Positions 15,727 through 25,002 are shown, counted from the first letter of the stretch. The stretch is DNA of 64,000 nt from Paraburkholderia sp. Tr-20389 (GCF_017104565.1 NZ_JAAGPD010000006.1:62001-126000), one strand, 5' to 3'. Numbers and translations are program-made. The notes: generated by a model from the letters alone, not told the origin.

Positions 15727-17001
15727 TCAATAAAAAACGTCTTTGATCTGGTAATACGCGCCGACGAGCGGCAAGAACCACGGCTTGCCCGTGTGCCCCG
15801 GAATCGCGGGCCAGTCGAAATCGCGCCAGGGGTTCGCGGCCGCATTGCCGCCGATCACCTTGGCCATCACCTGGCCCATGTGCGTCGACATCTGCGTGCC
15901 GTGTCCGCTGTAACCCATCGAGAAGTAGATGCCGTCGTGCTGCCCGGCGCGCGGCAGACGGTCCGCTGTGATATCGACCAGCCCGCCCCAGCAGTAGTCG
16001 ATGCGCGCCTGCGCAAGGCTCGGGAATGTCTCCACGAGATTCGCCTGCAGGATGCGGCCGCTCTTCGCATCGGACGGCTGCTCGGAAGCGGTAAAACGCG
16101 CGCGTCCGCCGAACAGCAGCCGCGAGTCGGACGTCACGCGGAAATAGTTGTGCATCAGGCGGCTCGTCGTGTACGAGCGGCGCATCGGCAGCAGACGCGA
16201 AAGCTGATCGGCAGGCAGCGGCTCCGTCACGACGATGAACGAACCCACGGGCGCGAGCCTGCGCCGGTACCAGCCGAACGGCCCATGCCGCGACGGCCCT
16301 GTCGCGATCAACACTTGCTGCGCGCGCAGCGTGCCGCGCGCGGTTTCGATGCGATAGGCGCCGCGATCCTTTTCGATCGACGTGACCGTGGCGTGCTCGA
16401 ACAGACGCGCGCCGTTGCGTACCGCCGCGTGCGCGAGCCCAGCCGCGAACCGGCCCATATGCATCTGACCGCCGCGCTTTTGCAGCAGACCGCCGAAGAA
16501 ACTGTCCGATTCGACTTCGCTGCGAATGCGCTCGCGCGCAATGATCTCCACGTCGGGATCGACTTCGCGGCGAATCAGTTCGGCCGTCTGTTCGAGATGC
16601 GCGAGATGATGCGGCTTCGCGGCGAGCTTCAGCTTGCCCGACGCGAGATAGTCGCAATCGATCTGCTCTTCGCGGATCAGCCGCTCGACGGTATCGACGG
16701 CGGCGGCATACGCGCGATAACAACCTTGCGCACGTTCGACGCCCAGTTGCTCGCGCAGCGCCGCGTAGTCCTGCGCGACGCCCGTGTTGCACTGGCCGCC
16801 GTTGCGCCCCGAGGCACCGCCGCCGATACGCCCGGCGTCGAGCACCGTCACCGACGCGCCGCGTTTACCGAGCGCGAGCGCGGCGGACAAGCCCGTGAAG
16901 CCGCCGCCGATCACGGCGACGTCGACATAGCCTTCGACGGGCCCCTCGCTCGCCGGCATGCCGGCGGGCGCGGTATCGAGCCAGTAGGAGTCGAGTTTCA
17001 T
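15727..17001 (-). CDS. FAD-dependent amine oxidase (gamma-glutamylputrescine oxidase-like, PuuB family)
   Basis: A 424-residue DAO-family flavoenzyme. It begins MKLDSYWLDTA, with the FAD motif DVAVIGGGFTGLSAALAL (about 27-44), the GGGASGRNGGQ loop and the C-terminal SMGYSGHGTQMSTHMGQ region seen in PuuB and OrdL-like oxidases. Expected reaction: oxidative deamination of an amine to an aldehyde. It is flanked by the HAD gene upstream and the binding protein downstream. The same trio of oxidase, type II HAD and ALDH occurs in locus A. The two oxidases share the fold and motifs but their sequences clearly differ. Confidence 0.9.
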   Translation of the reverse strand: MKLDSYWLDTAPAGMPASEGPVEGYVDVAVIGGGFTGLSAALALGKRGASVTVLDAGRIGGGASGRNGGQCNTGVAQDYAALREQLGVERAQGCYRAYAAAVDTVERLIREEQIDCDYLASGKLKLAAKPHHLAHLEQTAELIRREVDPDVEIIARERIRSEVESDSFFGGLLQKRGGQMHMGRFAAGLAHAAVRNGARLFEHATVTSIEKDRGAYRIETARGTLRAQQVLIATGPSRHGPFGWYRRRLAPVGSFIVVTEPLPADQLSRLLPMRRSYTTSRLMHNYFRVTSDSRLLFGGRARFTASEQPSDAKSGRILQANLVETFPSLAQARIDYCWGGLVDITADRLPRAGQHDGIYFSMGYSGHGTQMSTHMGQVMAKVIGGNAAANPWRDFDWPAIPGHTGKPWFLPLVGAYYQIKDVFY

Positions 17002-17041
17002 CGGGTGTCCTTGCGCGCGTATCGACGATGGCGTGGGCGTA

Positions 17042-17710
17042 TCAGAGACCGAGCTGCGTCGCGAGGTCGCCGATCGTGTCGACTTCGTAGTACTCGTAGT
17101 ACGGCGTGCCCGGCTCGTGGCCGCGCTTGACGAACGCCTTGTGCTTGATGCCCATGTCGTGCGCCGTCATCAGGTCGTAGCGCAGGCTCGACGACACGTG
17201 CAGCACGTCGCCCGGATTGCAGTTGAGCTGGTCGAACATGTATTCGAAGCCCTGCATGCGCGGCTTGTACGATTGCGCCTGCTGCGCGGTGAACACGCGA
17301 TGGAACGGTGCGCCGAGCTTGTCGACGTTGCTCTGGATCTGATCGTTCGATGCGTTCGACAGAATCACGAGCTTGTACTTCTTCGCCAGACGCGAGAGGC
17401 CTTCCGGCACATCCGGATGCGGACCCCAGGTGGGCACGGCCAGATAGAACTTTTCTGCTTCCGCTTCATTGAACTCGACGTTCATGCGCTTGCACGTGCG
17501 GCGCACGGAATTGACGATCACGTCGCGATACGGCTTCCATGCGCCGAGCACTTCATCGCGCCGATAGCCGGCGAAGAACGCTACGAATTGCTCCAGCTCG
17601 GCGCCGTGCAGGCGGTCGGCGTACATCTCGCGGGCCATGTCGGCCATGCGGAACTTCGTCAGCGTGCCGTAGCAGTCGAACGTGATGTACTTCGGCTCGA
17701 AATCGATCAT
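17042..17710 (-). CDS. Haloacid dehalogenase type II family (HAD) hydrolase
   Basis: A 222-residue HAD protein. Motif I is YITFDCYGTL (nucleophilic Asp near residue 10), motif II is VILSNAS, the motif III Lys lies in AQSYKPRMQGFEYMF, and motif IV is in VSSSLRYDLMTAHDMG. FDCYGTL is the classic type II 2-haloacid dehalogenase signature. The start MIDFEPKY at 17710 is preferred over a frame beginning at 17740. It precedes the amine oxidase by 40 bases in the same operon. Its actual substrate is unknown; location suggests a step in catabolism of the imported amine and not of an organohalogen. Confidence 0.87.
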   Translation of the reverse strand: MIDFEPKYITFDCYGTLTKFRMADMAREMYADRLHGAELEQFVAFFAGYRRDEVLGAWKPYRDVIVNSVRRTCKRMNVEFNEAEAEKFYLAVPTWGPHPDVPEGLSRLAKKYKLVILSNASNDQIQSNVDKLGAPFHRVFTAQQAQSYKPRMQGFEYMFDQLNCNPGDVLHVSSSLRYDLMTAHDMGIKHKAFVKRGHEPGTPYYEYYEVDTIGDLATQLGL

Positions 17711-17731
17711 GGTGTCAGTCCTATCTTGTTG

Positions 17732-17750
17732 TGAACCCACGCGGGGTTCA
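17732..17750. promoter_or_regulatory. Exact inverted repeat upstream of the HAD/oxidase genes
   Basis: TGAACCC, 5 bases, GGGTTCA (17732-17738 and 17744-17750) lies 22 bases upstream of the HAD start in the 204-base gap after the ALDH gene. No U-run follows on the minus strand, so an operator or 5' leader hairpin is likelier than a terminator. Confidence 0.45.
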
Positions 17751-17914
17751 GTGGCGGAACAGGAAAACGCATCCCTGCGGAAAATTTAAACAGTGCAAAA
17801 AGGTCGGATGTCGCTGATTCGAGTGGCTCGCGCGATACAAACCACGCGTTTTGAGGGGCATCGGCAGCAGACTATGCGGCGCCGTTTTCATCGCTATCGC
17901 GTCAGCGGAATTCA

Positions 17915-19393
17915 TCAGACGCGTGCGTCGATCAGCACGCTCTTGAAGCGCAAATTTGCTTCGTAAGCCTGCCGGCCGAGATCCTTGCCGATGCCCGAGC
18001 GTTTGAAGCCGCCCGTCGGGATCATGAAGTCGCTCGTGCGTCCGTAGCGGTTCACCCACACGGTGCCCGCCTCGATGCCGCGTACCATGCGCAGCGCGCG
18101 GCCCAGATCGGCCGTATGCACGCCTGCTGCAAGGCCGTAGTCGGGATGCGCGGCGAGCGCGAGTGCTGCGTCTTCCGTGTCGAAGGTCTGCAAGGTCAGC
18201 ACGGGTCCGAAGATTTCTTCGCGTACGGCATCCGTCTGCGGCGTGACGTCCGTGAGTAGCGTCGGCATGTAGAAGGCGCCCGGCGTGGCCGCATCTGCGC
18301 GATGGCCGCCGCAGCGCAAGGTCGCACCGCTCGCGACGCTGCGCCCGACGATGGCTTCGATACGCGCCGCCTGCGGCTCCGAGATGATCGGCGGCAGTGT
18401 GGTGTCGGGCGACCACGTCGCGCCCGCCCTGGGCTCGCTGAAGAGGCGCTGGATGCGGTCGGCGAGTTCGTCTGCGATCGACCGTTCGACCAGCAGCCGC
18501 GAGCCCGCGACGCACACCTGCCCCGCATTGCCCGTAATCGCGCCGGCGATGCGGCGCGCGACATCGTCGAGGCGCGGCGCATCGGCGAAAACGATCTGCG
18601 GACTCTTGCCGCCCAGTTCGAGCGTGACGGGCTTGGTGCCCGTTTCGGCGCATGCCGCCATGATCGCCGCGCCCGTGCGCGTCGAGCCGGTGAACGTCAC
18701 CTTCGCGATGCGCGGATGGCGCACGAGCGCATCGCCGGTGGTGCGGCCATCGCCTTGCACGACGTTGAAGATACCGGGCGGCACGCCCGCTTCGACGGCG
18801 AGTTCGGCCAGCCGCAACACGGAAAACGGCGTCATCTCCGACGGCTTCAGCACGACGGCATTGCCCGCCGCGAGCGCGGGCGCAACCTTCCACGACGCCA
18901 TCACGAGCGGGAAATTCCATGGCGCTATCGCGCCGATCACGCCGTACGGCTCGGCGATCGTCATGCCGAGATGATCGTGATCGGTCGCGGCGACGTCGCC
19001 GCCGATCTTGTCGGCGAACTCCGCATAGAAGCGGATGCCTTCCGCCGTGAACGGCACGTCCCAGTTGAAAGCGTCGCGAACGGGCCGCGTCGAGCCGAGT
19101 GCTTCGAGCGGCGCGAGCGTTGCGGCATCGGCGGCGACGAGGTCGGCGAAGCGCCGCAGCACTCGCGCCCGCTCGCGTGGCGCGATGCGCGCCCAGCTGC
19201 TGGTGCGGAAAGCCGTCCATGCGTTTTGCACCGCGCGCTCGATCAGTTCGGCATCGGCGACGGGCACCGACGCGTACACGGCGCCATCCGACGGGCGCGC
19301 CACGTCGATGCGCGGCCCATGCACATCGACGTATTCGCCGCCGATGAAATGTCCGCTGCGCACGTTGATCGTCGCGGGATCGAATCGGTCCAT
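17915..19393 (-). CDS. NAD(P)-dependent aldehyde dehydrogenase
   Basis: A 492-residue aldehyde dehydrogenase with the full catalytic set: Asn160 in APWNFPL, Glu259 in TLELGGKSP and Cys294 in NAGQVCVAG, plus the NAD site FTGSTRTG (about 234-241). Start MDRFDPATINV at 19393 is used; the frame upstream to 19483 lacks family similarity. It is the first gene of locus B and would oxidise the aldehyde made by the amine oxidase at 15727-17001. A 204-base gap separates it from the HAD gene, so it may be transcribed partly independently. The family alone does not give the substrate. Confidence 0.92.
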   Translation of the reverse strand: MDRFDPATINVRSGHFIGGEYVDVHGPRIDVARPSDGAVYASVPVADAELIERAVQNAWTAFRTSSWARIAPRERARVLRRFADLVAADAATLAPLEALGSTRPVRDAFNWDVPFTAEGIRFYAEFADKIGGDVAATDHDHLGMTIAEPYGVIGAIAPWNFPLVMASWKVAPALAAGNAVVLKPSEMTPFSVLRLAELAVEAGVPPGIFNVVQGDGRTTGDALVRHPRIAKVTFTGSTRTGAAIMAACAETGTKPVTLELGGKSPQIVFADAPRLDDVARRIAGAITGNAGQVCVAGSRLLVERSIADELADRIQRLFSEPRAGATWSPDTTLPPIISEPQAARIEAIVGRSVASGATLRCGGHRADAATPGAFYMPTLLTDVTPQTDAVREEIFGPVLTLQTFDTEDAALALAAHPDYGLAAGVHTADLGRALRMVRGIEAGTVWVNRYGRTSDFMIPTGGFKRSGIGKDLGRQAYEANLRFKSVLIDARV

Positions 19394-19632
19394 TTGCGTG
19401 AGTCCTCGATTGCCTTCGATGCTGGAAATCGTAGGCTCGCGGCCACCGCATATTTCACCGACAAAAAAGCTCGCACAGCACAATCGACGCGTTATCGTCG
19501 CCGGAACTCCGCGTTTTGCAGCGCATCATGCCGCGGGCCGCGAGCCCATCGCGTGATAGAAGGATCGTCCTAGTCACACGTGCGATACGGTGAGAGAGTC
19601 ACGGTATGTGTCTTCAGAACGAGGAGGCCGGC

Positions 19633-20502
19633 GTGTCCGACCCAAACAAGAACGGCATGATCGAGTACCGCCCTTTCACCTCCGATGACATCGCGGCAGG
19701 GCATGCGCTTTCGAGCGCCGTCAGATGGCGGCATCGTCCCGATGACTGGCGCTTTGCGGCACGCATCGGGCAAGGCTTCGTCGCGCAGGACGACAGCGGC
19801 GTGATCGGTACCGCGCTCGCATGGCGCTTCGGGCGCGAAGCCGCGACGCTCGGCATGATGATCGTCGCGCCCGAGCGTCAGCGGCATGGCGTGGGCCGCA
19901 AGCTGCTCGAACTGCTGATCGACGAACTCGGCCCGCGCACGCTGCTGATCCACGCGAGCCCCGCCGGCGAATCGCTCTGCGGGAAGCTCGGCTTTCGAAG
20001 CATCGGCACGATCCATCAGCATCAGGGCGCGGCGTTTCAGCCGCCGCTCGTGTCGTTGCCGCCCGGCGAACGGCTGCGTCCGCTCGGCGTCAACGATGTG
20101 CCGCGCCTCGTCGAACTGGCGTCGCGCGCGAGCGGACTGGACCGCAGCGATCTGCTACCGGCACTGCTCGATATCGCGAGCGGCATCGCACTCGACCGCG
20201 ACGGCGAACTGATCGGCTTTGCCCTCTTCAGGCGCTTCGGCGATGGACACGTGATCGGCCCCGTCATCGCGCCGGATTCGCCCGATGCAAGCCGCGCGAA
20301 AGCGCTCATCAGTCACTGGCTCGCGCTGAACGCGGGCATGTTCGTGCGGATCGATACGCCCGCCGAGTTCGGTCTTTCGTCGTGGCTCGAAGGGCTCGGG
20401 CTGCCGCATGTGGACAGCATCGAGAAGATGATGCGCAATGGACCGCTGCCCGCCGATCCGCAGTTGAAGCAGTTTGCGATTACGAGTCAGGCGGTGTGGT
20501 AA
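19633..20502 (+). CDS. GNAT N-acetyltransferase with C-terminal second GNAT-like domain
   Basis: A 289-residue protein. The N-terminal half is a GNAT fold with the acetyl-CoA motif APERQRHGVGRKLLELLI (about 80-97). The C-terminal half resembles the Acetyltransf_18 type that often follows it. A GTG start at 19633 is chosen because GAGGAGG lies five bases upstream; an ATG nine codons earlier (19606) has no such site. It diverges from the ALDH gene. The acceptor substrate is unknown. Confidence 0.82.
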   Translation: MSDPNKNGMIEYRPFTSDDIAAGHALSSAVRWRHRPDDWRFAARIGQGFVAQDDSGVIGTALAWRFGREAATLGMMIVAPERQRHGVGRKLLELLIDELGPRTLLIHASPAGESLCGKLGFRSIGTIHQHQGAAFQPPLVSLPPGERLRPLGVNDVPRLVELASRASGLDRSDLLPALLDIASGIALDRDGELIGFALFRRFGDGHVIGPVIAPDSPDASRAKALISHWLALNAGMFVRIDTPAEFGLSSWLEGLGLPHVDSIEKMMRNGPLPADPQLKQFAITSQAVW

Positions 20503-20522
20503 CGGCGGGCACAAACGCAACA

Positions 20523-20554
20523 ATGCCCGCGACGCCCGAAAGCGGCGCGGGCAT
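20523..20554. terminator. Hairpin between convergent GNAT and MFS genes
   Basis: ATGCCCGCG (20523-20531) pairs exactly with CGCGGGCAT (20546-20554) over a 14-base loop. It lies between two convergent stop codons (20502 and 20569). The minus-strand exit (TGTTGCGTTTGTG) is moderately T-rich. It probably serves as a bidirectional terminator. Confidence 0.5.
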
Positions 20555-20568
20555 GGCGGGCTGCAGAC

Positions 20569-21942
20569 TTACTTCAGTTCGACGCGCTTGATCTCGCCGA
20601 CGATCACCAGGTAGCTGATGATCGCGACCACCGCGTTGCATGCAACGAACACGAGCGCGCCGCTGAACGAGCCCGTCGCCTTCACGATATAGCCGATGAT
20701 GATCGGCGTCGTGATGGCCGCGATGTTGCCGAACGTGTTGAACATGCCGCCGCTCAGACCCGCGATCTGCTTCGGCGACGTATCCGCGACCACCGCCCAG
20801 CCGAGTGCGCCCAGGCCCTTGCCGAAGAACGCGAACGCCATGATCGCGACGACGACGGCCGACGAATCCACGTAGTTGCACGCGATCATGCTGGTCGAAA
20901 GCAGCATGCCGACGACGATGGGCACCTTGCGCGCAACGGTCAGCGAACATCCCTTGCGGATCAGGAAGTCGGAGAAGATGCCGCCGAGCACGCCGCCCAC
21001 GAACCCGCACACGGCCGGCAATGCGGCCACGAAGCCCGCATTGAGAATGGACATGCCGCGTTCCTTGACGAGATACACGGGGAACCACGTCAGGAAGAAA
21101 TACGTGAGCGTCGTGATGCAGTACTGGCCGATATAGACGCCGAGCAGCATCCGGTTGCTCAGCAACTGCTTGACGTACGACAGTTTCGGCGCTTCGTTCG
21201 CGCTTTGCGTCGTGATTGCCTGCGCAGCGGCGTCATCTGCGACGGCGGCCTTTTTAGGCCCGTCCATGTCGATGAGCGCGCCGCCTTCCTTGATGTGGGC
21301 GAGTTCGGCGCTGCTGATACGCGGGTGATCCTTCGGGCTGTGCACCGTCTTCATCCAGACGAAGCTCACAACGATGCCCACGGCGCCCATGAAGTAGAAC
21401 ACGTACGGCCAGCCGAAACGGTGCGTGACCCAGCCCATGATCGGCGCGAACAGCACCGTCGCGAAGTACTGCGCCGAGTTGAAGATGGCCGATGCCGTGC
21501 CGCGCTCGGCGGCGGGAAACCACGAGGCGACGATGCGGCCGTTGGCGGGGAACGACGGCGCCTCGGCGAAGCCCACCATGAAGCGCAGCACGAACAGCGT
21601 CGTGACGGCAACCGAGACGCTCAGGAAACTGACGGTGCCCTGCAATATCGTGAACAGCGACCAGATGAAAATGCTGGCGGCGTAGACGCGTTTCGAGCCG
21701 AAGCGGTCGAGCAGCCAGCCGCCCGGCAACTGCCCGATCACATACGACCAGCCGAACGCGGAAAAGATGAAGCCCATCGCGACGGCATCCAGACCGAGGT
21801 CTTTGGACATCGAGGTGCCTGCCATCGACAGCGTCGCGCGATCCGCGTAGTTGATGGCCGTGACCAGGAACAGCATCGCGACGATCCCGTAACGGATGCG
21901 CGTTCTCCGCTCGGCGGTCACGCCTTGCACAACGTTGGCCAT
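20569..21942 (-). CDS. MFS transporter, anion:cation symporter (ACS) family
   Basis: A 457-residue transporter with 12 predicted membrane segments. Family features are the loop-1 region NYADRATLSMAG, the motif LDRFGSKRVY between TM2 and TM3, and a long central cytoplasmic loop rich in Ala and Asp near residues 225-255. It resembles carriers for sugar acids (galactonate, glucarate, phthalate type). Start MANVVQG at 21942 has a strong AAGGGGGAGA site upstream. It faces a 282-base upstream region with a candidate GntR-type operator. No catabolic enzyme is adjacent, so the substrate is open. Confidence 0.88.
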   Translation of the reverse strand: MANVVQGVTAERRTRIRYGIVAMLFLVTAINYADRATLSMAGTSMSKDLGLDAVAMGFIFSAFGWSYVIGQLPGGWLLDRFGSKRVYAASIFIWSLFTILQGTVSFLSVSVAVTTLFVLRFMVGFAEAPSFPANGRIVASWFPAAERGTASAIFNSAQYFATVLFAPIMGWVTHRFGWPYVFYFMGAVGIVVSFVWMKTVHSPKDHPRISSAELAHIKEGGALIDMDGPKKAAVADDAAAQAITTQSANEAPKLSYVKQLLSNRMLLGVYIGQYCITTLTYFFLTWFPVYLVKERGMSILNAGFVAALPAVCGFVGGVLGGIFSDFLIRKGCSLTVARKVPIVVGMLLSTSMIACNYVDSSAVVVAIMAFAFFGKGLGALGWAVVADTSPKQIAGLSGGMFNTFGNIAAITTPIIIGYIVKATGSFSGALVFVACNAVVAIISYLVIVGEIKRVELK

Positions 21943-22023
21943 GAAATGTCTCCCCCTTAGAACCAGCGTCTTGCCGGCAAGATTGCGCAACCGGCGGTGC
22001 CGAGCGCACTCCGCCTCATAGGT

Positions 22024-22035
22024 TGTCTGATGACA
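22024..22035. promoter_or_regulatory. Candidate GntR/FadR-type operator
   Basis: TGTCTGATGACA (TGTC, 4 bases, GACA) lies about 80 bp upstream of the ACS-family transporter start. FadR-subfamily GntR regulators of sugar-acid genes bind TTGTC-type dyads of this size. The support is weak and based on symmetry and context only. Confidence 0.3.
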
Positions 22036-22224
22036 TCATCAAGCCCTGTACTAATATTTGCAATCCGGCGTTTACCCTAGAGAGCTACAACTGACGGAGC
22101 TTTGACGTCCTGTTTAGCATATTGACGGGATGTGATAACGCTTCTCATAGTTGTACGACGACGTATCTCGCTGCGCTTTTTGAAACGGCACAGCTTGTAC
22201 ATGCTCGTGTCTTAAAATCGCGCG

Positions 22225-22740
22225 ATGGAAACCGCCCGCCCGACCATCCGCCTGTTATCCGCTTGCGATGCGCCTGCCTATGCGTCGCTGCGGCTGAGCG
22301 CGATCGACGAGGCGCCCGAGTCGTTCCTGTCGACGCGCGATGAGGAAGCAAAACGGTCGATCGATGAAATCGAGGCGCGCATCTGTTCGACGGCGAATCA
22401 GGTGGTGTTCGGCGCGTTTGCGGGTGATCAGCTGGTCGCCGTGGCGGGGCTGCGGCGTTATCCGTTGCGCCCTGTCCAGCAGAAGGGGTTTCTGTGGGGA
22501 CTGTTCGTGGTGCAGGAACATCGGCGGAGCGGCATCGCGCGAAGTCTGATCGCGGCCGCCGTCGATCAGGCGCGCGCGATGGGCCTTGCGCAGATCGCGC
22601 TCAATACGGGCGTCGACAATGCCGGCGCGATCGCGCTCTACCGGTCGGCGGGCTTCGAGGCAGTGGAAGACGAGCCGTGCACCGACGAGATCGACGACGA
22701 TGACGATCGCGAAGTCGAGATGGTGTTGCGGCTCGGTTGA
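22225..22740 (+). CDS. GNAT-family N-acetyltransferase
   Basis: A 171-residue single-domain GNAT protein. The acetyl-CoA binding motif is VVQEHRRSGIARSLIAAAV (about 98-116), followed by INTGVDN-like LNTGVDNAGAIALYRSAGF, the usual motif B. There is no clear Shine-Dalgarno; a TAAAAT -10-like box at 22213-22218 ends six bases before the ATG, so the message may be nearly leaderless. Acceptor unknown. Confidence 0.85.
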   Translation: METARPTIRLLSACDAPAYASLRLSAIDEAPESFLSTRDEEAKRSIDEIEARICSTANQVVFGAFAGDQLVAVAGLRRYPLRPVQQKGFLWGLFVVQEHRRSGIARSLIAAAVDQARAMGLAQIALNTGVDNAGAIALYRSAGFEAVEDEPCTDEIDDDDDREVEMVLRLG

Positions 22741-22756
22741 GCGGCTTTGCGTGCCG

Positions 22757-23608
22757 TCAGTTGTCGATGAACGACTGCAGCATGCGGTTGAACGCGGCGG
22801 GATTCGCGACGTTCATGCCGTGCGACGCGCCCGTTATCGTGCCCCGCTCCGCGCGATAGATCCAGCCTTCCAGACTATCGACGTTGTTGCGGAACATGCG
22901 CGGGCTCTTCTGTCCGTCGATCAGCAGCGTCCGGCAGGTCACGTCGGCTGCCGTTTCGCGCGAATAGGCCGGCAACGGATCGAGAAACTGCTTGGGCAGC
23001 GTGCTCGCGTTGTCGATCGCCATCATGCGGAAGGCGTCCGTGCTCTTTCGCCATGCGCCGGGCGCGCTGACGGAATCGACGAACAGTTCCAGCCCGGGCT
23101 CGACGACACCCTCCTCGATCATGACCGCCACTTTGGCGCGCAGCGCGTTCATCGGCGAAGGCAACGACGCTTCGCGCATGCCGTCGAGTTGCAGGGGGCC
23201 GCCCGGATCGGCGAGCGTCAGGCTTTTGACGAGGCGCGGATATTCGCGCGCGAGCTGAAACGCAACGCATCCGCCGCGCGAATGCCCGACCAGATGCACG
23301 GGCGCGAGATCCATGGCGTCGATGAACTCCGCCAGTTCGGCGACGTGAACCTGCCAGCCGAAATCGTTCTGGATGCACGCTTCGGCGGCAGGCCAATAGT
23401 GGCTGAGACTCGGTGCGATACAGCGGAAGTGTGCGGAAAGCGGCGCGATCTGCGCGTCCCAGTAGCGGAAATCGCACAGCGAGCCGTGCACGAACACGAC
23501 CGGCTCGCCGGCGCCTCGCTCGACATAAGGAATGCAAATGCCCGATGCGACAGTCGCGAAACTCAGCTGGGGATCGGCCAGCAACGAGTGATCGGTTCGC
23601 ATGTTCAT
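22757..23608 (-). CDS. Alpha/beta-fold hydrolase
   Basis: A 283-residue hydrolase. The oxyanion-hole motif is VVFVHGSLCD (HG at 41-42), the nucleophile elbow GHSRGG has Ser110, an Asp region is LLIDGQKSP, and the C-terminal His is in GASHGMNVAN. This is a complete Ser-Asp-His layout of the esterase/epoxide-hydrolase-like superfamily. The start is ambiguous: ATG at 23608 is used, but a GTG three codons upstream (23617) is possible and lies very close to a GAGG. It is convergent with the GNAT gene. Substrate unknown. Confidence 0.85.
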   Translation of the reverse strand: MNMRTDHSLLADPQLSFATVASGICIPYVERGAGEPVVFVHGSLCDFRYWDAQIAPLSAHFRCIAPSLSHYWPAAEACIQNDFGWQVHVAELAEFIDAMDLAPVHLVGHSRGGCVAFQLAREYPRLVKSLTLADPGGPLQLDGMREASLPSPMNALRAKVAVMIEEGVVEPGLELFVDSVSAPGAWRKSTDAFRMMAIDNASTLPKQFLDPLPAYSRETAADVTCRTLLIDGQKSPRMFRNNVDSLEGWIYRAERGTITGASHGMNVANPAAFNRMLQSFIDN

Positions 23609-23760
23609 CGCAGTCACAGCCTCGCAGGTATCGTGGTGTGACTACTATGCAGGATTCTCTGGCGTAAGAAAAACGCGTAATTCGGATCGAACCGTTCAGG
23701 TTTTCTGATGGCATGTCGGAGGCGAGACGCGGTCACGCGCCGCCTCCCCTGGAGCGCAGG

Positions 23761-25002
23761 CTAACCTGCCAACTGCAGCGCCTGAGAGAAATCGGCGATC
23801 AGATCGTCGATATCTTCGATGCCCGCCGACAGCCGCAACATGCCGTCAGAAATGCCCATCGCCTTGCGGGTTTCCGGACCGGCCTCGAAAAAGATCGTCG
23901 GCGCGACGGGAATGATGAGTGTGCGCGTGTCGGCGAGACCCGTCGCCTTGATAGGCAGCTTGAGCGCGTTGACGACTTCCACCATGCGCTCTGCGTCGCG
24001 CAACTCGAACGACAAGAGCCAGGACGCCCCCTTGAACAGCGCCTGCGCAATGTCGTATTGCGGATGGCTCTTCAGACCGGGATAGAAAACCTTGCCGACC
24101 GCTTTGTGTCCTTCCAGGAAATGCGCGAGGGCGAGCGCGTTGTCGCTGCTTTGCTTCACGCGCAACGCGAGCGTCTCCGCACCCAGCGCAATCGAGTGTG
24201 CCTGCTCGGAAGACAACGACGCCCCCATGTCGCGCAGGCCCTTCTTGCGGATCTGCAACAGACCCTGCTCCTTCGCTGCCGAACGCCGATAGTCGTCCGC
24301 GATGTTCGGATACGCGCTCCAGTCGAACAGGCCCGTGTCGGTGACCGCTCCGCCAAGCGCAGCGCCGTGACCCGCAATCGTCTTCGTCAGCGAATTGATG
24401 ACGAGCGTCGCGCCGACAGCCTTCGGTTTGAACAATGCGGGAGACGTGATCGTGTTGTCGACGACATAGACGACGCCGCGCTCGCGGCACACGTCACCGA
24501 TACCCTGCAAGTCCGGAATTTGCGTGCCCGGATTTGCGATGGTTTCGACGAACACCATGCGCGTATTCGGCCGGATCGCGTTCTTCACGTTTTCGACATC
24601 GCAGGCATCGACGGTCGTGACTTCCACGCCGAGCGTTCGCAATGTGCCCAGGAGGCTATTGGTGTTGCCGAATACGTAACGGCTCGATATGAGGTGATCG
24701 CCGGCACGCAGGAGCGTAAGGAACGTCGCCGTGATAGCGGCCATGCCCGTGCTGAAGCAGATCGTGCCGATACCGTCTTCGAGGCCCGTGATCTTGCGTT
24801 CGAGCGCGGCGGTCGTGGGGGTGCCCTGCCGCGCGTAATTGAAGCCGCCCTTCCTGGTGCCCTGGAATACGCCGATCAGATCCTCGACGCGTTCGAAGCC
24901 GTATTGCACGGACGTGTGAATGGGCTGATGCACGCCGCCGTGCTCGCTGCCCGTGACTCTGTCGCCATGAACGATGGCTGTGGTGAGTCCTTGCTTGTCC
25001 AT
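23761..25002 (-). CDS. PLP-dependent Cys/Met metabolism enzyme (cystathionine gamma-synthase/lyase family)
   Basis: A 413-residue PLP enzyme of the MetB/MetC/MetZ/methionine gamma-lyase family. The Schiff-base Lys is Lys207 in INSLTKTIAGHG, the pyridine-interacting Asp is Asp182 in VVDNTITSPAL, and YARQGTPT near 57 is the phosphate-contact region from the partner subunit. It cannot be assigned to one reaction by eye; options include O-acetylhomoserine sulfhydrylase, cystathionine gamma-lyase or methionine gamma-lyase. A cupin gene follows in the same direction after 126 bases with no other met genes nearby. Confidence 0.88.
   Translation of the reverse strand: MDKQGLTTAIVHGDRVTGSEHGGVHQPIHTSVQYGFERVEDLIGVFQGTRKGGFNYARQGTPTTAALERKITGLEDGIGTICFSTGMAAITATFLTLLRAGDHLISSRYVFGNTNSLLGTLRTLGVEVTTVDACDVENVKNAIRPNTRMVFVETIANPGTQIPDLQGIGDVCRERGVVYVVDNTITSPALFKPKAVGATLVINSLTKTIAGHGAALGGAVTDTGLFDWSAYPNIADDYRRSAAKEQGLLQIRKKGLRDMGASLSSEQAHSIALGAETLALRVKQSSDNALALAHFLEGHKAVGKVFYPGLKSHPQYDIAQALFKGASWLLSFELRDAERMVEVVNALKLPIKATGLADTRTLIIPVAPTIFFEAGPETRKAMGISDGMLRLSAGIEDIDDLIADFSQALQLAG

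Noticed and set aside
13819-17130. A 1103-codon open frame on the plus strand
   Set aside because: It is antisense to the dipeptide-type binding protein and amine oxidase genes and is rich in Arg, His and Ala as expected for a GC-rich shadow frame. It has no recognisable domain.
22086-22155. TACAACT/AGTTGTA repeat pair 56 bases apart upstream of the GNAT gene
   Set aside because: The arms are only 7 bp and distant, which is expected by chance in this length.
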